Shown: positions 15,295-21,429 of the stretch, piece after piece | How the letters are laid out: every line of letters begins with the position of its first letter | How positions within the stretch are numbered: the stretch's first letter is position 1 | From: a virus | Length of the DNA stretch: 21,429 nt | Virus record (IMG/VR): IMGVR_UViG_3300048033_000589 | Span: 1 to 21,429 of that record | Direction: 5' to 3' (one strand) | Position numbers and translations under genes: made by a program | Notes under the pieces: model-generated | Databases searched by the model: none | Told to the model about the DNA's origin: nothing | The model's input: the letters and a program-made list of their open reading frames with translations, nothing else

Positions 15295-15414
15295 ATGGCC
15301 TATGGAAAAACAATGAAGAAGTCCGGTAGAAAAATGCCGTTTAAAAACTGTGCGTCCTGCAAATCAAAAGCCGCCTGCAAGAAAATGGGCCGCTGTATGA
15401 AAAAGAAGAAGTGA
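15295..15414 (+). CDS. Overlooked 39-aa Lys- and Cys-rich protein
   Basis: ATG 15295 opens a 39-codon frame ending TGA 15412-15414, exactly filling the 121-base gap between its neighbours, with one base on each side. The product has 15 Lys/Arg, no acidic residue and four Cys spaced C-x2-C-x5-C-x5-C (core CASCKSKAACKKMGRC), which could form a small zinc-binding or disulfide knot. GAAAAGGAAATAAC upstream is an acceptable ribosome site. The exact fit to the gap, the fourth place in a run of basic proteins and the patterned Cys make it likely real. The function is unknown. Confidence 0.7.
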   Translation: MAYGKTMKKSGRKMPFKNCASCKSKAACKKMGRCMKKKK

Positions 15415-15415
15415 C

Positions 15416-15631
15416 ATGGCGCACACCGTTATTGATGATTGGAAGATTATTCCACGACTGATGATGCTTGCGGTGACGGTGCTTACCTATCAGGCTGTGC
15501 ATTGGTTCATGGGTCTTGACGATCCTTCGATTGCTCAGTCTGGCCTTGTCAGCGTATGTATGGGCGCTCTTACAGGGTGTTTTGGCATCTGGATGGGCAA
15601 GGAATCAACTGCGAGTGGAAAGTCCGTATAA
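15416..15631 (+). CDS. Two-transmembrane small membrane protein, holin-like
   Basis: This 71-residue protein has two hydrophobic segments: residues 15-34 (LMMLAVTVLTYQAVHWFMGL) and 42-61 (SGLVSVCMGALTGCFGIWMG), separated by a short acidic turn (DDPSIAQ) and ended by a polar tail. Small two-TM proteins of this kind are usually listed as holins or membrane proteins of unknown role in phages. Here another, better holin candidate follows, so this could be its antagonist, a pinholin or an independent inner-membrane protein. It starts one base after the 39-aa gene. Dyad element D follows at once, so it probably ends a transcription unit that starts far upstream. Confidence 0.68.
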   Translation: MAHTVIDDWKIIPRLMMLAVTVLTYQAVHWFMGLDDPSIAQSGLVSVCMGALTGCFGIWMGKESTASGKSV

Positions 15632-15635
15632 TATG

Positions 15636-15651
15636 TGTTAACGTGTAAACA
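15636..15651 (+). promoter_or_regulatory. Dyad element D upstream of lysis genes
   Basis: TGTTAACGTGTAAACA at 15636-15651 is the fourth copy of the 16-bp dyad (TGTTAAC, GT, GTAAACA). It lies in the only gap of the lysis block, between the two-TM gene and the 3TM holin. No -10 hexamer lies 17 bp downstream, where the ribosome site AAAGGAG is instead. A perfect TATAAT overlaps the preceding stop (15627-15632) but has no matching -35. This may be an operator rather than a -35 element. Confidence 0.55.
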
Positions 15652-15666
15652 GAAAGGAGTGGTCTT

Positions 15667-16050
15667 ATGTTACAAGCACTACTCGGCCCCGTAGCTAACC
15701 TTGCGGGGTCTTGGCTCCAAGGAAAGGCTGATAAGCAAGCTGCGGCGGCGCAGCTCAAACTTGTGGAGGCTGAAAGCAAAGCAAAAATTCTCTTGTCCAA
15801 AGAGACGTCAACTGCCGACTGGGAACGGATCATGGCAGAAAATTCTGGCGGGTCGTGGAAAGATGAGTTTTTCGCTGTAATTTTAGCAATCCCTTTAATT
15901 TTATGCTTCATTCCCGGCATGGAGGGCGTTGTTGCTCACGGGTTTGAGCAGCTTTCCAAGGCACCCGACTGGTATTTTTGGGCGCTTTTGACCGCGATTT
16001 CAGCCAGTTTTGGTGTGAAGGGCGTCAAGCAATTTATGGGTAAACGGTAA
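15667..16050 (+). CDS. Holin candidate, GTA_holin_3TM-like
   Basis: This 127-residue protein fits the 3TM holin family first described in gene transfer agents of alphaproteobacteria. It has an N-terminal amphipathic segment (LLGPVANLAGSWLQGKADKQ), a long helix to about residue 58, then SWKDEFFAVILAIPLILCFI (residues about 63-82) and WYFWALLTAISASFGVKGVK (102-121). The SW.DE.....l..P pattern is the family signature I rely on. It should form the lethal membrane lesion that lets endolysin out at the end of infection. It has a good AAAGGAGTGG ribosome site and its own dyad element, and leads the four-gene lysis string through the endolysin. The stop and next start overlap (TAATG). Confidence 0.8.
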   Translation: MLQALLGPVANLAGSWLQGKADKQAAAAQLKLVEAESKAKILLSKETSTADWERIMAENSGGSWKDEFFAVILAIPLILCFIPGMEGVVAHGFEQLSKAPDWYFWALLTAISASFGVKGVKQFMGKR

Positions 16051-16385
16051 TGGAAAATTTTAAGTTACCAATAGCCCTAGTCTTAGCGATGGCCGTACAA
16101 TTAGCAGGCGGCGTCTGGTGGGTTTCACAGCAAGCGTCAACCATATCAGGTCTTCAAGAGACTGTCAGTCAGCTTGGGTCTCGCATGGCCATAGAAGACA
16201 ACATTAATTTAAAACGCGATGTTGCGAACAACAGTGATGACATCGGTCGCATCTGGGACGAACTCGAAGAAGCGTGGGACGAGATGGCGGGTCTAGCCAG
16301 CATGATTTCGCGGGTCACAGAAGTACAGCAACGTGTCGCAATTATTGAAAACGAACTGAAGTATCTAAGCCGAGGCCCGAAGTAA
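16050..16385 (+). CDS. Membrane-anchored coiled-coil protein, possible spanin-like
   Basis: This 111-residue protein has an N-terminal hydrophobic segment (residues 4-25, FKLPIALVLAMAVQLAGGVW) followed by a long, strongly acidic coiled coil (IWDELEEAWDEMAGLASMIS and EVQQRVAIIENELKYLSRGP). The N-in, C-out topology with a periplasmic coiled coil resembles inner-membrane spanins (Rz), which join inner and outer membranes in the last step of lysis. Location between holin and endolysin supports it. However, no lipoprotein partner (Rz1) is evident within or after it, so the role stays open. It is coupled to the holin by TAATG and to the next tiny gene the same way. Confidence 0.72.
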   Translation: MENFKLPIALVLAMAVQLAGGVWWVSQQASTISGLQETVSQLGSRMAIEDNINLKRDVANNSDDIGRIWDELEEAWDEMAGLASMISRVTEVQQRVAIIENELKYLSRGPK

Positions 16386-16480
16386 TGGAGAACTGGCAAG
16401 CAATTCTTCTACTGATGGTGAGCGTAAACACCATTGTTAATTGTTGGCGTTTGCACATCGAAAGGAAAAGACATGAGTAA
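16385..16480 (+). CDS. Overlooked 31-aa single-TM peptide between coiled-coil protein and endolysin
   Basis: ATG 16385 shares an A with the previous stop (TAATG) and opens a 31-codon frame ending TAA 16478-16480, which overlaps the endolysin start by eight bases. The peptide has one hydrophobic segment (residues 3-20, NWQAILLLMVSVNTIVNC) and a basic tail (WRLHIERKRHE). The tight coupling on both sides and an obvious membrane segment argue that it is translated. It could be an antiholin, a small spanin partner (though it lacks a clear lipobox) or a translational coupler for endolysin. The function is unknown. Confidence 0.6.
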   Translation: MENWQAILLLMVSVNTIVNCWRLHIERKRHE

Positions 16481-17117
16481 GGCAATGCGTACTCTACAAG
16501 AAAAAGTAGGCGTGGGTGCAGATGGAGCCTTTGGCCCCAACACTGCTCGAGCAATCGCAAAGCACTACGAGCTATCGCCAGCGCGAGCGGCTCACTTGCT
16601 TGGTCAGTCTGCGCACGAGAGTGGGTATTTTAAGCTCACTGAAGAAAACCTAAACTACTCAGAGGGTGCGTTAAATAGTGTCTTCGGGCGATACTTCGGC
16701 GAAGGTAAAGAAAACGCCTCAGATTATGCGCGTAACCCGCAAAAGATTGCCAACTATGTGTATATGGATAAGCATAGATCAAAGGGCGGCGCTCTAGGTA
16801 ACACTGAAGACAATGACGGTTGGGCGTTTCGAGGCCGTGGGTTTTTACAATGCACCGGGCGTGCAAATTACCGAAAATTTGCATCTGAAATGCGGTTGCC
16901 TGATGTAATGAAAGACCCTGATCTTGTAGCTACAGACTACGCATTCGAAAGCGCATACTGGTTTTTTGACCGAAATGGGCTTTTTAGTATTGCAGATAAA
17001 GGTGTCAACGATGATGTGATTACGCAAGTTACCCGTCGAGTAAACGGGGGGACGCACGGCTTAGACGACCGTCTCGCTAAAACGCACAAAATCTATTCTT
17101 GGTTAGCGGGGGCATGA
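16473..17117 (+). CDS. Endolysin, glycoside hydrolase family 19-type lysozyme/chitinase
   Basis: The start chosen is ATG 16473 (AAAGGA at 16461-16466), giving 214 residues. A TTG at 16434 in the same frame would add 13 unlike residues. The N-terminus has a peptidoglycan-binding-like run (VGVGADGAFGPNTARAIAKH, residues 12-31). The GH19-type core follows: HLLGQSAHESGYF (41-53, E49 likely catalytic acid), the conserved FRGRGFLQCTGRANY (119-133), FESAYWFFDRNG (158-169) and a C-terminal VTRRVNGGTHGLDDR (186-200). GH19 endolysins cut glycan bonds of peptidoglycan. No signal peptide is seen, so release needs a holin, consistent with the candidate at 15667. It follows the tiny membrane gene with an eight-base overlap and ends one base before the next gene. 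Confidence 0.9.
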   Translation: MSKAMRTLQEKVGVGADGAFGPNTARAIAKHYELSPARAAHLLGQSAHESGYFKLTEENLNYSEGALNSVFGRYFGEGKENASDYARNPQKIANYVYMDKHRSKGGALGNTEDNDGWAFRGRGFLQCTGRANYRKFASEMRLPDVMKDPDLVATDYAFESAYWFFDRNGLFSIADKGVNDDVITQVTRRVNGGTHGLDDRLAKTHKIYSWLAGA

Positions 17118-17118
17118 C

Positions 17119-17562
17119 ATGACGGCTACAACAAAACGCGTTGTCCTTAGAAAAACTGTTCGTTACCAGTTTACGCTCGACATCCCAAATAGCTCTAGCC
17201 TTACTAACGCGCAATCCCTGGCGTACGCCGAGGGTACAGGTGGCCCTTTAAACTCTAACAACGACATAGGTAAACTCTTGGCGGGTTCTAGCGCTATGAA
17301 TGGGTCTATTACAACTACAGCCGATTGGGCGGTTAACAGCTCATCGAATATAGAACCCTACTTTATGTGGACACCTTCGTATCAGTACGCCGTGGGAGAT
17401 CGCGTTAGCCCTACTGCTAACTCCAACAAGCTCTACACCGTTGCGAATAGGAGTGGGTATAACACACTAACAACAGGAAGTAGCGAGCCTAATTGGCCTA
17501 CTTCTGTAAACGGTACAGTAAATAACGGCGGGATCACTTTTACCTGCATAGCAAAGTTCTGA
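17119..17562 (+). CDS. Small fibre or decoration-type protein, function unknown
   Basis: This 147-residue Ser/Thr/Asn-rich protein has two parts. The first (KRVVLRKTVRYQFTLDIPNS to about residue 75) is polar and beta-like. The second (WTPSYQYAVGDRVSPTANSN, KLYTVANRSGYNTLTTGSSE, PNWPTSVNGTVNNGGITFTC) is a small beta domain of the 'Y..GD.v......Y....sG.tg...P.Wp...G.tv.dg...w' type. This domain recurs in fibres and carbohydrate-binding parts of phage virion proteins. A decoration or receptor-contact role is plausible but unproven. It sits between the endolysin (one base away) and the nozzle protein (nine bases). Its start has no strong ribosome site, so it may be translated by coupling. Confidence 0.7.
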   Translation: MTATTKRVVLRKTVRYQFTLDIPNSSSLTNAQSLAYAEGTGGPLNSNNDIGKLLAGSSAMNGSITTTADWAVNSSSNIEPYFMWTPSYQYAVGDRVSPTANSNKLYTVANRSGYNTLTTGSSEPNWPTSVNGTVNNGGITFTCIAKF

Positions 17563-17571
17563 GGTAGGTAA

Positions 17572-20142
17572 ATGCCGGTTTTAAAAATAACAACGTTCGG
17601 GGGGATAGCACCCAAGATACCACCAAGGTACCTCAAGGAGAGCGCTGCGCAGGTAGCATTTAATTGCCCAATGTGGAACGGGAGTTTGACACCTATAGCA
17701 GACTTAGGTTCTTCTGTTCACACACTAACAAAAACGGGAACGCCCCAAACGATATACCGCTTCGGGCAAGATACTATAGCGGACGACCGCTACTGGTTTC
17801 ATTGGCCTGCGGACGTAGACGTGTGTCGTGGACAAGTTGCGGGTGACGCGTCCGAGTGGACTTTCTTCACAGGCGATGGTGTGCCCAAAGCGACATACAA
17901 CTCTTTGGCGCTTGCAACCGGAAACTTCCCCACTAATTCCCGCCCTCTTGGGCTACCGGCCCCTTCCATTGCGGCGACCGCCACTGCTGCTGACTTTGAC
18001 CCTGCGTCCCACCCAGCCGAAGTCATTTTGACCGAAGCTCACATTGAGCAAATGAATAAAGACGACGACGTTTTGGTTAGTATCACTACAGACACCGCCG
18101 ATGAGTACACCACTGCCAACTTGACCAACACCAATATAACAGCGGCACACGTTAGAAGTAAAATAAACGCTCTGTCAGGTGTAACCGCTGTCGTCGAAGA
18201 CGAAACGGTAAAGGTAACAACGAACGCAACTGGAACTGACGCGAAGCTGTTTGTAAAGTTTCAGACCGGCACGGAGTTCGACACGGAAGGGTCATTTACT
18301 TTAGACGCTGCTGGCACAAAACTAGACCTAGATGACTCAGGTAACGCAAATACAGATGCTTACATTATTATCGAAGACGGCGAAATCGGGTCGATAGGCA
18401 ACGGGGACGTTATAAAAGTCAGCACCGAAGGCGGAGAGCTTTTTAGCGCGAATGCAGGCGGAACGAAAACTGCAACTTCTCTTGCCAGCTTTATAAACTC
18501 TCGTGACACGGGCAACAAAATTCTAGCAACTAAATATGGCAGTTGTGTGGTTATCACTCCTCGCAGTGAGGGCGATGGGGTAAACGGGTATATTGAATAC
18601 AAACGTACCGTAAGTGGCAGTACAGCCTATAAAGACCGTGTTAACGGTTCGGAAGCAGCGTCGCCCGCTTACGTTTTCGTAACTCAGGACGATGTCGACG
18701 AGGCGCACGAACGATTTATCAGGCTTAAAGTTAATTCAAACAAAAATTATATTTATGCTCCGGACAACGCGACAGTAAATGACCTTTCGTCCCTTTCTCC
18801 ATACGGCGTGGCAGTTGAAATATTTGGGCAAGTAGAGCCTTTTGCCGTCGTCAAAACAGATACTGTAGGGTCAAATGTTTCCATCGACTTGCGTAGCGGG
18901 TTGTACGCGGAAAACCCTATTTACTCTGTGCAATCAGGGGAAGGCTACATTGACGAAGACCAAACGCTTGAAACCCGCATTTACACCTACACATGGGTGA
19001 ACAAAGAAGCTGGGTTTACGATTGAGTCTGCGCCAGCGGGAGCATCTAATGGTGTCGAAGTTCGCACCGGTCAAGGTGTCAATCTCAGTGGCTTAGAGCC
19101 TACGCCCGGTGGAGAGTACATTGCGACTAATCGAAGGATTTACCGTTCAGTGAGCGGTGTTTATCTTTTTGTGAAAGAACTACCTGCCAGCAGCACAAGT
19201 TTTACGGATGACGTTAAACCAGAAGACCTCGCAGAAGAAATGCCTACACTTAACTGGGCTGCACCACCCTCAAATTTAGCAGGACTTACAAACTTACCCA
19301 ACGGTATGATGGCGGGTTTTGTTGGGCGAGATGTGTATTTTTGTGACCCCTATCACCCACACGCGTGGCCAGAAGGCTACGTTCAGACGCTAGATTACCC
19401 TGTCGTTGGCTTAGGCCGTATGGATACTACTCTAGCAGTTCTTACGACCGGCGTGCCGTACTTAATGCAGGGGGCGCACCCAACTACAATGGCAGTCGTG
19501 AAATCAGACTTGCAGCAAGCATGTGTGTCAAAACGCAGTATCGTAAGCCATGGCGGCGCAGTTATGTACGCAGCTCCAGACGGCCTTATGATGTTATCGC
19601 CCGGTGGCTCAAAGATTGTTACAGAGCAGCTTTTCGACCGAACGCAGTGGCAGACGTTTTTTAAACCAGAAAGCATCCATGCCTACGCGCACGACAAACA
19701 ATACATCGCTTTTTACGATAACGGGACTACACAAGGTGGCTTTATCTATGACATGACAAGCGGGAATATTGTGACGCACGACATTTATGCGGAAGCCGCT
19801 TTTCACGACTTACAACGCGATAAACTGTTTGTTGCGCTCGCGGATCGCAGTGTGCGTGTGTGGGGCGACGGCAGTGTTAAAAATTACACTTGGCGCTCTA
19901 AAAAGTTTACTATGCCCAAACCCCTTAGTTTTGGTTGGGCGCAGTTAGAGGCCGAAGCGTACTCCATGGTTATGAAGTTGTATGTGGACGGAACGCTTGC
20001 CCACACAAGAACTGTCGGTTCGCGTGATCCATTTAGGCTACCGGTTGTGGTAGGGCGCGACTGGGAAATACAGGTCGAGGGAACGCACGAAGTTTTCTCT
20101 TTAGCCCTTGCTCATTCAGCTTCGGAGTTACGAGATGGCTAA
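17572..20142 (+). CDS. Tail nozzle-like structural protein
   Basis: This 856-residue protein starts with a segment typical of nozzle or stabilisation proteins of short-tailed phages: FGGIAPKIPPRYLKESAAQV, then AFNCPMWNGSLTPI, with IYRFGQDTIADDRYWFHWPA further on. Related openings (few residues, then G..PR..P..L....A..A.N..l..G.L.P) are common in this group and in T7 gp12-like tubes. Between about residues 164 and 343 lie two copies of a 65-residue beta-type module. The C-terminal part (YEYIAT-like IYRSVSGVYLFVKELPASST, MMAGFVGRDVYFCDPYHPHA, GAVMYAAPDGLMMLSPGGSK) looks like propeller or tube repeats. The end (LPVVVGRDWEIQVEGTHEVF) is similar to other tube proteins. The gene overlaps the next start by eight bases. 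Confidence 0.78.
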   Translation: MPVLKITTFGGIAPKIPPRYLKESAAQVAFNCPMWNGSLTPIADLGSSVHTLTKTGTPQTIYRFGQDTIADDRYWFHWPADVDVCRGQVAGDASEWTFFTGDGVPKATYNSLALATGNFPTNSRPLGLPAPSIAATATAADFDPASHPAEVILTEAHIEQMNKDDDVLVSITTDTADEYTTANLTNTNITAAHVRSKINALSGVTAVVEDETVKVTTNATGTDAKLFVKFQTGTEFDTEGSFTLDAAGTKLDLDDSGNANTDAYIIIEDGEIGSIGNGDVIKVSTEGGELFSANAGGTKTATSLASFINSRDTGNKILATKYGSCVVITPRSEGDGVNGYIEYKRTVSGSTAYKDRVNGSEAASPAYVFVTQDDVDEAHERFIRLKVNSNKNYIYAPDNATVNDLSSLSPYGVAVEIFGQVEPFAVVKTDTVGSNVSIDLRSGLYAENPIYSVQSGEGYIDEDQTLETRIYTYTWVNKEAGFTIESAPAGASNGVEVRTGQGVNLSGLEPTPGGEYIATNRRIYRSVSGVYLFVKELPASSTSFTDDVKPEDLAEEMPTLNWAAPPSNLAGLTNLPNGMMAGFVGRDVYFCDPYHPHAWPEGYVQTLDYPVVGLGRMDTTLAVLTTGVPYLMQGAHPTTMAVVKSDLQQACVSKRSIVSHGGAVMYAAPDGLMMLSPGGSKIVTEQLFDRTQWQTFFKPESIHAYAHDKQYIAFYDNGTTQGGFIYDMTSGNIVTHDIYAEAAFHDLQRDKLFVALADRSVRVWGDGSVKNYTWRSKKFTMPKPLSFGWAQLEAEAYSMVMKLYVDGTLAHTRTVGSRDPFRLPVVVGRDWEIQVEGTHEVFSLALAHSASELRDG

Positions 20143-21429
20143 ATTACCTACAGTTACCAGTAACATAGCTCCAGACCTTCGAACGTTTTTAGATCGTGTG
20201 CGCGAGGCAATTAACGGAACGGGCGCGGATTCTCTTGTTTCCGTCAGACAACTTGTTGCTGCGGGGGTCGTAACTCATACAGGTAACGGCATTACTGGCT
20301 CAGGCGGCACGGGTCCGGTCTCGACACCCATCCGCCCAGAAAACGTTGAAGCCGCTGGCGCGTTGGCAAACATTATGGTGACGTGGGATAAGCCTATTTA
20401 CAACGGGCACGCATACGCAGAAGTGTGGGCTGCATCACGCACTACAGAACAAGCCGCTGCTAATCCACCGGAAAACCCTATTCTCGGTCAAGCGGAGCTT
20501 GTAGGCATGGCACCGGGAGTTTTCTTCGCTCACAATCTTGGCGCGGGGGCTACTCGCTTTTATTGGGTAAGGTTTGTTAACGTCCTTGGGGAAGTTGGCC
20601 CCTACCAGAGTACCGAGGGTATAGCTGGGCAAACATCTGTCGACCCTACTTACATGCTGGAGGTACTGACTGGAGCGATAACTGAAGGCCAACTCTATAG
20701 CGACCTTAGTGACCGCATTGATCTTGTTGACGGCGCTAGTACCCTTGCGGGTTCTGTTGCGCAAAGAATTTTAGCTGAACACAATTCACGGGTTTCCGCG
20801 CAGTCTGTAATTAGTAGTGCAGTTTACGCGGAGGAAACGGCTCGTCAGGACGCGGATAGTGCCACTACGCAGCAGTTGAATATAGCTATATCTCAGCACC
20901 AGACGAACACCGCGGGCATACTATCCGAACAAACAACGAGAGCAGATGAGGACACCGCCTTAGCGCAACAAGTCAACGCTGTCGTCGCACAGGCAGGCAC
21001 AAACGCTGCGGCGGTTCAAACTGAAGCAGCAGTTCGAGCAAGCGATGATTCTTCTAACGCAAGTTTAATTACCTCTCTGAACAGCACCGCTGCGGGTAAT
21101 ACGGCGGCTATTTCCGACGAAGCAGATGCCCGAGCAGATGCCGACACTGCCGAAGCAACTGCAAGAACTACGCTGCAAGCCACTATAGATAGCCGCGAAC
21201 TTGGGTTTCCTGTTGAACAGTGGAGCAACTTGGCTTCTGGCGCTTCTAAGGTTGAAATTACAGACGGCGTTGTAGGGGTCCACGCGCTTAAACTTGTCGG
21301 TGGCAGCACGACGAACCAGATGGTTACGACCGACAACGCTATTCAGATTGATCCTTCAAAGACTTATCGGGTTAAGTTCTGGGCGCGCCCCAGTAGCGGC
21401 TGCACAGGTAAACTCTATTTCAGCTTACG
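20135..21429 (+). CDS. gpJ-like receptor-binding tail protein, N-terminal part (runs off window)
   Basis: ATG 20135 opens a frame with no stop to the end of the window (431 full codons). The first 65 residues are a polar lead. Residues 67-165 look like a fibronectin type III domain (RPENVEAAGALANIMVTWDK and FYWVRFVNVLGEVGPYQST). A segment DPTYMLEVLTGAITEGQLYS DLSDRIDLV (about 170-199) matches the 'ITE.QL...L..RIDL' hinge found in lambda gpJ-type tail-tip proteins. Residues 200-350 are an Ala/Asp/Glu/Thr-rich coiled coil with repeated ADADTAEATAR-like runs. From 355 a jelly-roll-like module begins (VEITDGVVGVHALKLVGGST, SKTYRVKFWARP), probably carbohydrate-binding. The start overlaps the nozzle gene end by eight bases. 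The true length and C-terminal receptor domain lie outside the window. Confidence 0.82.
   Translation, partial: MAKLPTVTSNIAPDLRTFLDRVREAINGTGADSLVSVRQLVAAGVVTHTGNGITGSGGTGPVSTPIRPENVEAAGALANIMVTWDKPIYNGHAYAEVWAASRTTEQAAANPPENPILGQAELVGMAPGVFFAHNLGAGATRFYWVRFVNVLGEVGPYQSTEGIAGQTSVDPTYMLEVLTGAITEGQLYSDLSDRIDLVDGASTLAGSVAQRILAEHNSRVSAQSVISSAVYAEETARQDADSATTQQLNIAISQHQTNTAGILSEQTTRADEDTALAQQVNAVVAQAGTNAAAVQTEAAVRASDDSSNASLITSLNSTAAGNTAAISDEADARADADTAEATARTTLQATIDSRELGFPVEQWSNLASGASKVEITDGVVGVHALKLVGGSTTNQMVTTDNAIQIDPSKTYRVKFWARPSSGCTGKLYFSL

Noticed and set aside
15627-15632. Perfect TATAAT as a -10 promoter box
   Set aside because: There is no -35-like hexamer 16-18 bases upstream (ATCAAC region), and it overlaps the stop codon of the previous gene. 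It is probably chance, though it sits just before dyad D.
16434-16472. TTG start extending the endolysin by 13 residues
   Set aside because: The ATG at 16473 has a good AAAGGA site. The extension overlaps the tiny membrane gene and does not look like endolysin sequence.
20135-21429. Diversity-generating retroelement acting on the receptor-binding gene
   Set aside because: No reverse transcriptase and no template/variable repeat pair is visible in the window. The C-terminal end, where a variable repeat would lie, is outside.

Overview
The window is the virion-assembly and lysis half of a tailed bacteriophage genome. All supported genes lie on the + strand, are packed nearly end to end, and often share start/stop overlaps (TAATG, ATGA, GTGA). 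Gene order and protein types suggest a short-tailed (podovirus-like) phage: large terminase, portal, scaffold, major capsid protein, two head-tail adaptor-like proteins, fibre proteins and a large nozzle-like protein. There is no tape measure, sheath or tail-assembly chaperone pair. Several small proteins (DUF6447-like, DUF6321-like, a YPSAYANAW protein, a GTA-type 3TM holin) are of kinds I associate with phages of marine bacteria, so a marine proteobacterial host is my inference. No host gene, integrase, RNA polymerase, tRNA or CRISPR is visible.

Layout. 1-6120: end of a probable small terminase subunit, large terminase, portal, a 77-aa protein, scaffold and major capsid protein, then a GC-rich hairpin. 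6179-7508: two connector/adaptor proteins. 7508-13517: a fibre/appendage block with a BppU-like small protein, a 429-aa protein built from 18-19-residue repeats, a 152-aa protein and a 1299-aa fibre ending in a Peptidase_G2-type autoprocessing domain. 13546-15631: a run of very small genes, with a DUF6447-like protein, membrane proteins, four consecutive tiny Lys-rich proteins and a two-TM protein. 15667-17117: lysis genes (3TM holin, TM/coiled-coil protein, 31-aa membrane peptide, GH19 endolysin). 17119-21429: a small fibre-type protein, the 856-aa nozzle-like protein and the start of a gpJ-like receptor-binding protein that runs off the window.

The most striking unexplained signal is a 16-bp dyad-symmetric element, TGTTNACNNGTNAACA, present four times. 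Each copy lies in one of the few intergenic gaps: before the portal, the 77-aa protein, the capsid and the holin. At two copies the left arm forms a TTGAC -35-like hexamer with a plausible -10 after 17 bp. This looks like a phage-specific operator/promoter family that coordinates late transcription. Two short genes with no obvious annotation, 14477-14650 (GTG start) and 15295-15414 (four cysteines), are also called, together with a 31-codon membrane gene at 16385-16480.

All family names come from reading motifs by eye. No database search was possible.
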